From an uncultured Sulfitobacter sp. (lineage in GTDB: Bacteria; Pseudomonadota; Alphaproteobacteria; Rhodobacterales; Rhodobacteraceae), in contig CANMXJ010000003.1 in the NCBI GenBank assembly GCA_947501805.1, positions 62,001 through 126,000 on the forward strand: a stretch of 64,000 nucleotides of DNA, read 5' to 3'. Below the pieces are notes generated by a model. The model was given only the letters and a program-made list of their open reading frames with translations, searched no databases and was not told the origin of the DNA. Below, in pieces: positions 63,983 to 64,000 of this stretch. Each line of letters opens with the position of its first letter. The first letter of the stretch is position 1. The translations under genes and the position numbers were made by a program.

Positions 63983-64000
63983 CTGGGTAAAGCTGACAGT

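Noticed and set aside
1..64000. tRNA or rRNA genes, insertion sequences, CRISPR arrays
   Set aside because: None recognised by eye; gene-free gaps are too short or lack the required repeats and folds.

Overview
The window is the replication-origin region of an alphaproteobacterial main chromosome, most likely a marine member of the Rhodobacterales (roseobacter group). This rests on gene order: mutS, hrcA-grpE/rph-rdgB-hemW, parB-parA-rsmG-mnmG-mnmE-rho-hemJ, then maf-aroE-coaE-dnaQ/secB/fxsA/timA-mltA-smr, hslUV, trxA-addAB-murU-amgK-tsaE-divL, and regB/senC-regA with ahcY. The sequence looks moderately GC-rich by eye, lower than in Rhodobacter proper. I cannot fix the genus. No rRNA, tRNA, insertion sequence, phage or CRISPR array was recognised.

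Layout. 1-7.4 kb: a truncated RNA methyltransferase, a two-subunit ABC exporter, and a cca / Nudix / Hsp33 operon. 7.5-19.6 kb: accessory metabolism and signalling: a Nudix protein, a receiver-PP2C phosphatase divergent from an HPt protein, a dehydrogenase, threonine dehydratase, argG, a sulfotransferase-like protein, msrA, a PfkB kinase, malic enzyme and a GT61 glycosyltransferase. 19.8-26.7 kb: mutS, grpE, hrcA, rph, rdgB, hemW. 26.7-34.0 kb: the chromosome-partition and tRNA-modification block on the minus strand, with two parS sites inside coding sequence. 34.0-34.4 kb: an AT-rich, repeat-dense gap that I take as oriC. Genes on its left run leftward and genes on its right run rightward. 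34.4-44.1 kb: the right-hand ori-flanking genes, an MFS transporter, hslVU and trxA. 44.1-52.6 kb: a tightly overlapped DNA-repair and cell-wall-recycling operon. 53.0-55.6 kb: a two-gene plus-strand insert encoding an unrecognised repeat-containing HExxH protein and a small secreted protein. 55.7-64 kb: a DivL-like PAS protein, the RegB/SenC/RegA redox system, small enzymes, ahcY, a DUF922-type secreted protein and an HD-domain protein.

How it fits together. The core is a replication-linked housekeeping block: origin, ParABS, DnaQ, MutS, AddAB, RegBA. Two perfect TTAA-N7-TTAA motifs, the known CtrA consensus, lie in intergenic DNA. One is beside the origin and the other is upstream of the DivL-like gene, which suggests a CtrA-linked circuit touching both replication and its own signalling pathway. 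The most novel item is the 53.0-55.6 kb cassette. Its first gene has four degenerate repeats of about 76 residues and a C-terminal HEMGH motif. The cassette separates divL from tsaE, genes I expect to be neighbours in related genomes.

Eight of the eleven convergent gene pairs overlap by exactly 4 nt at their stop codons.
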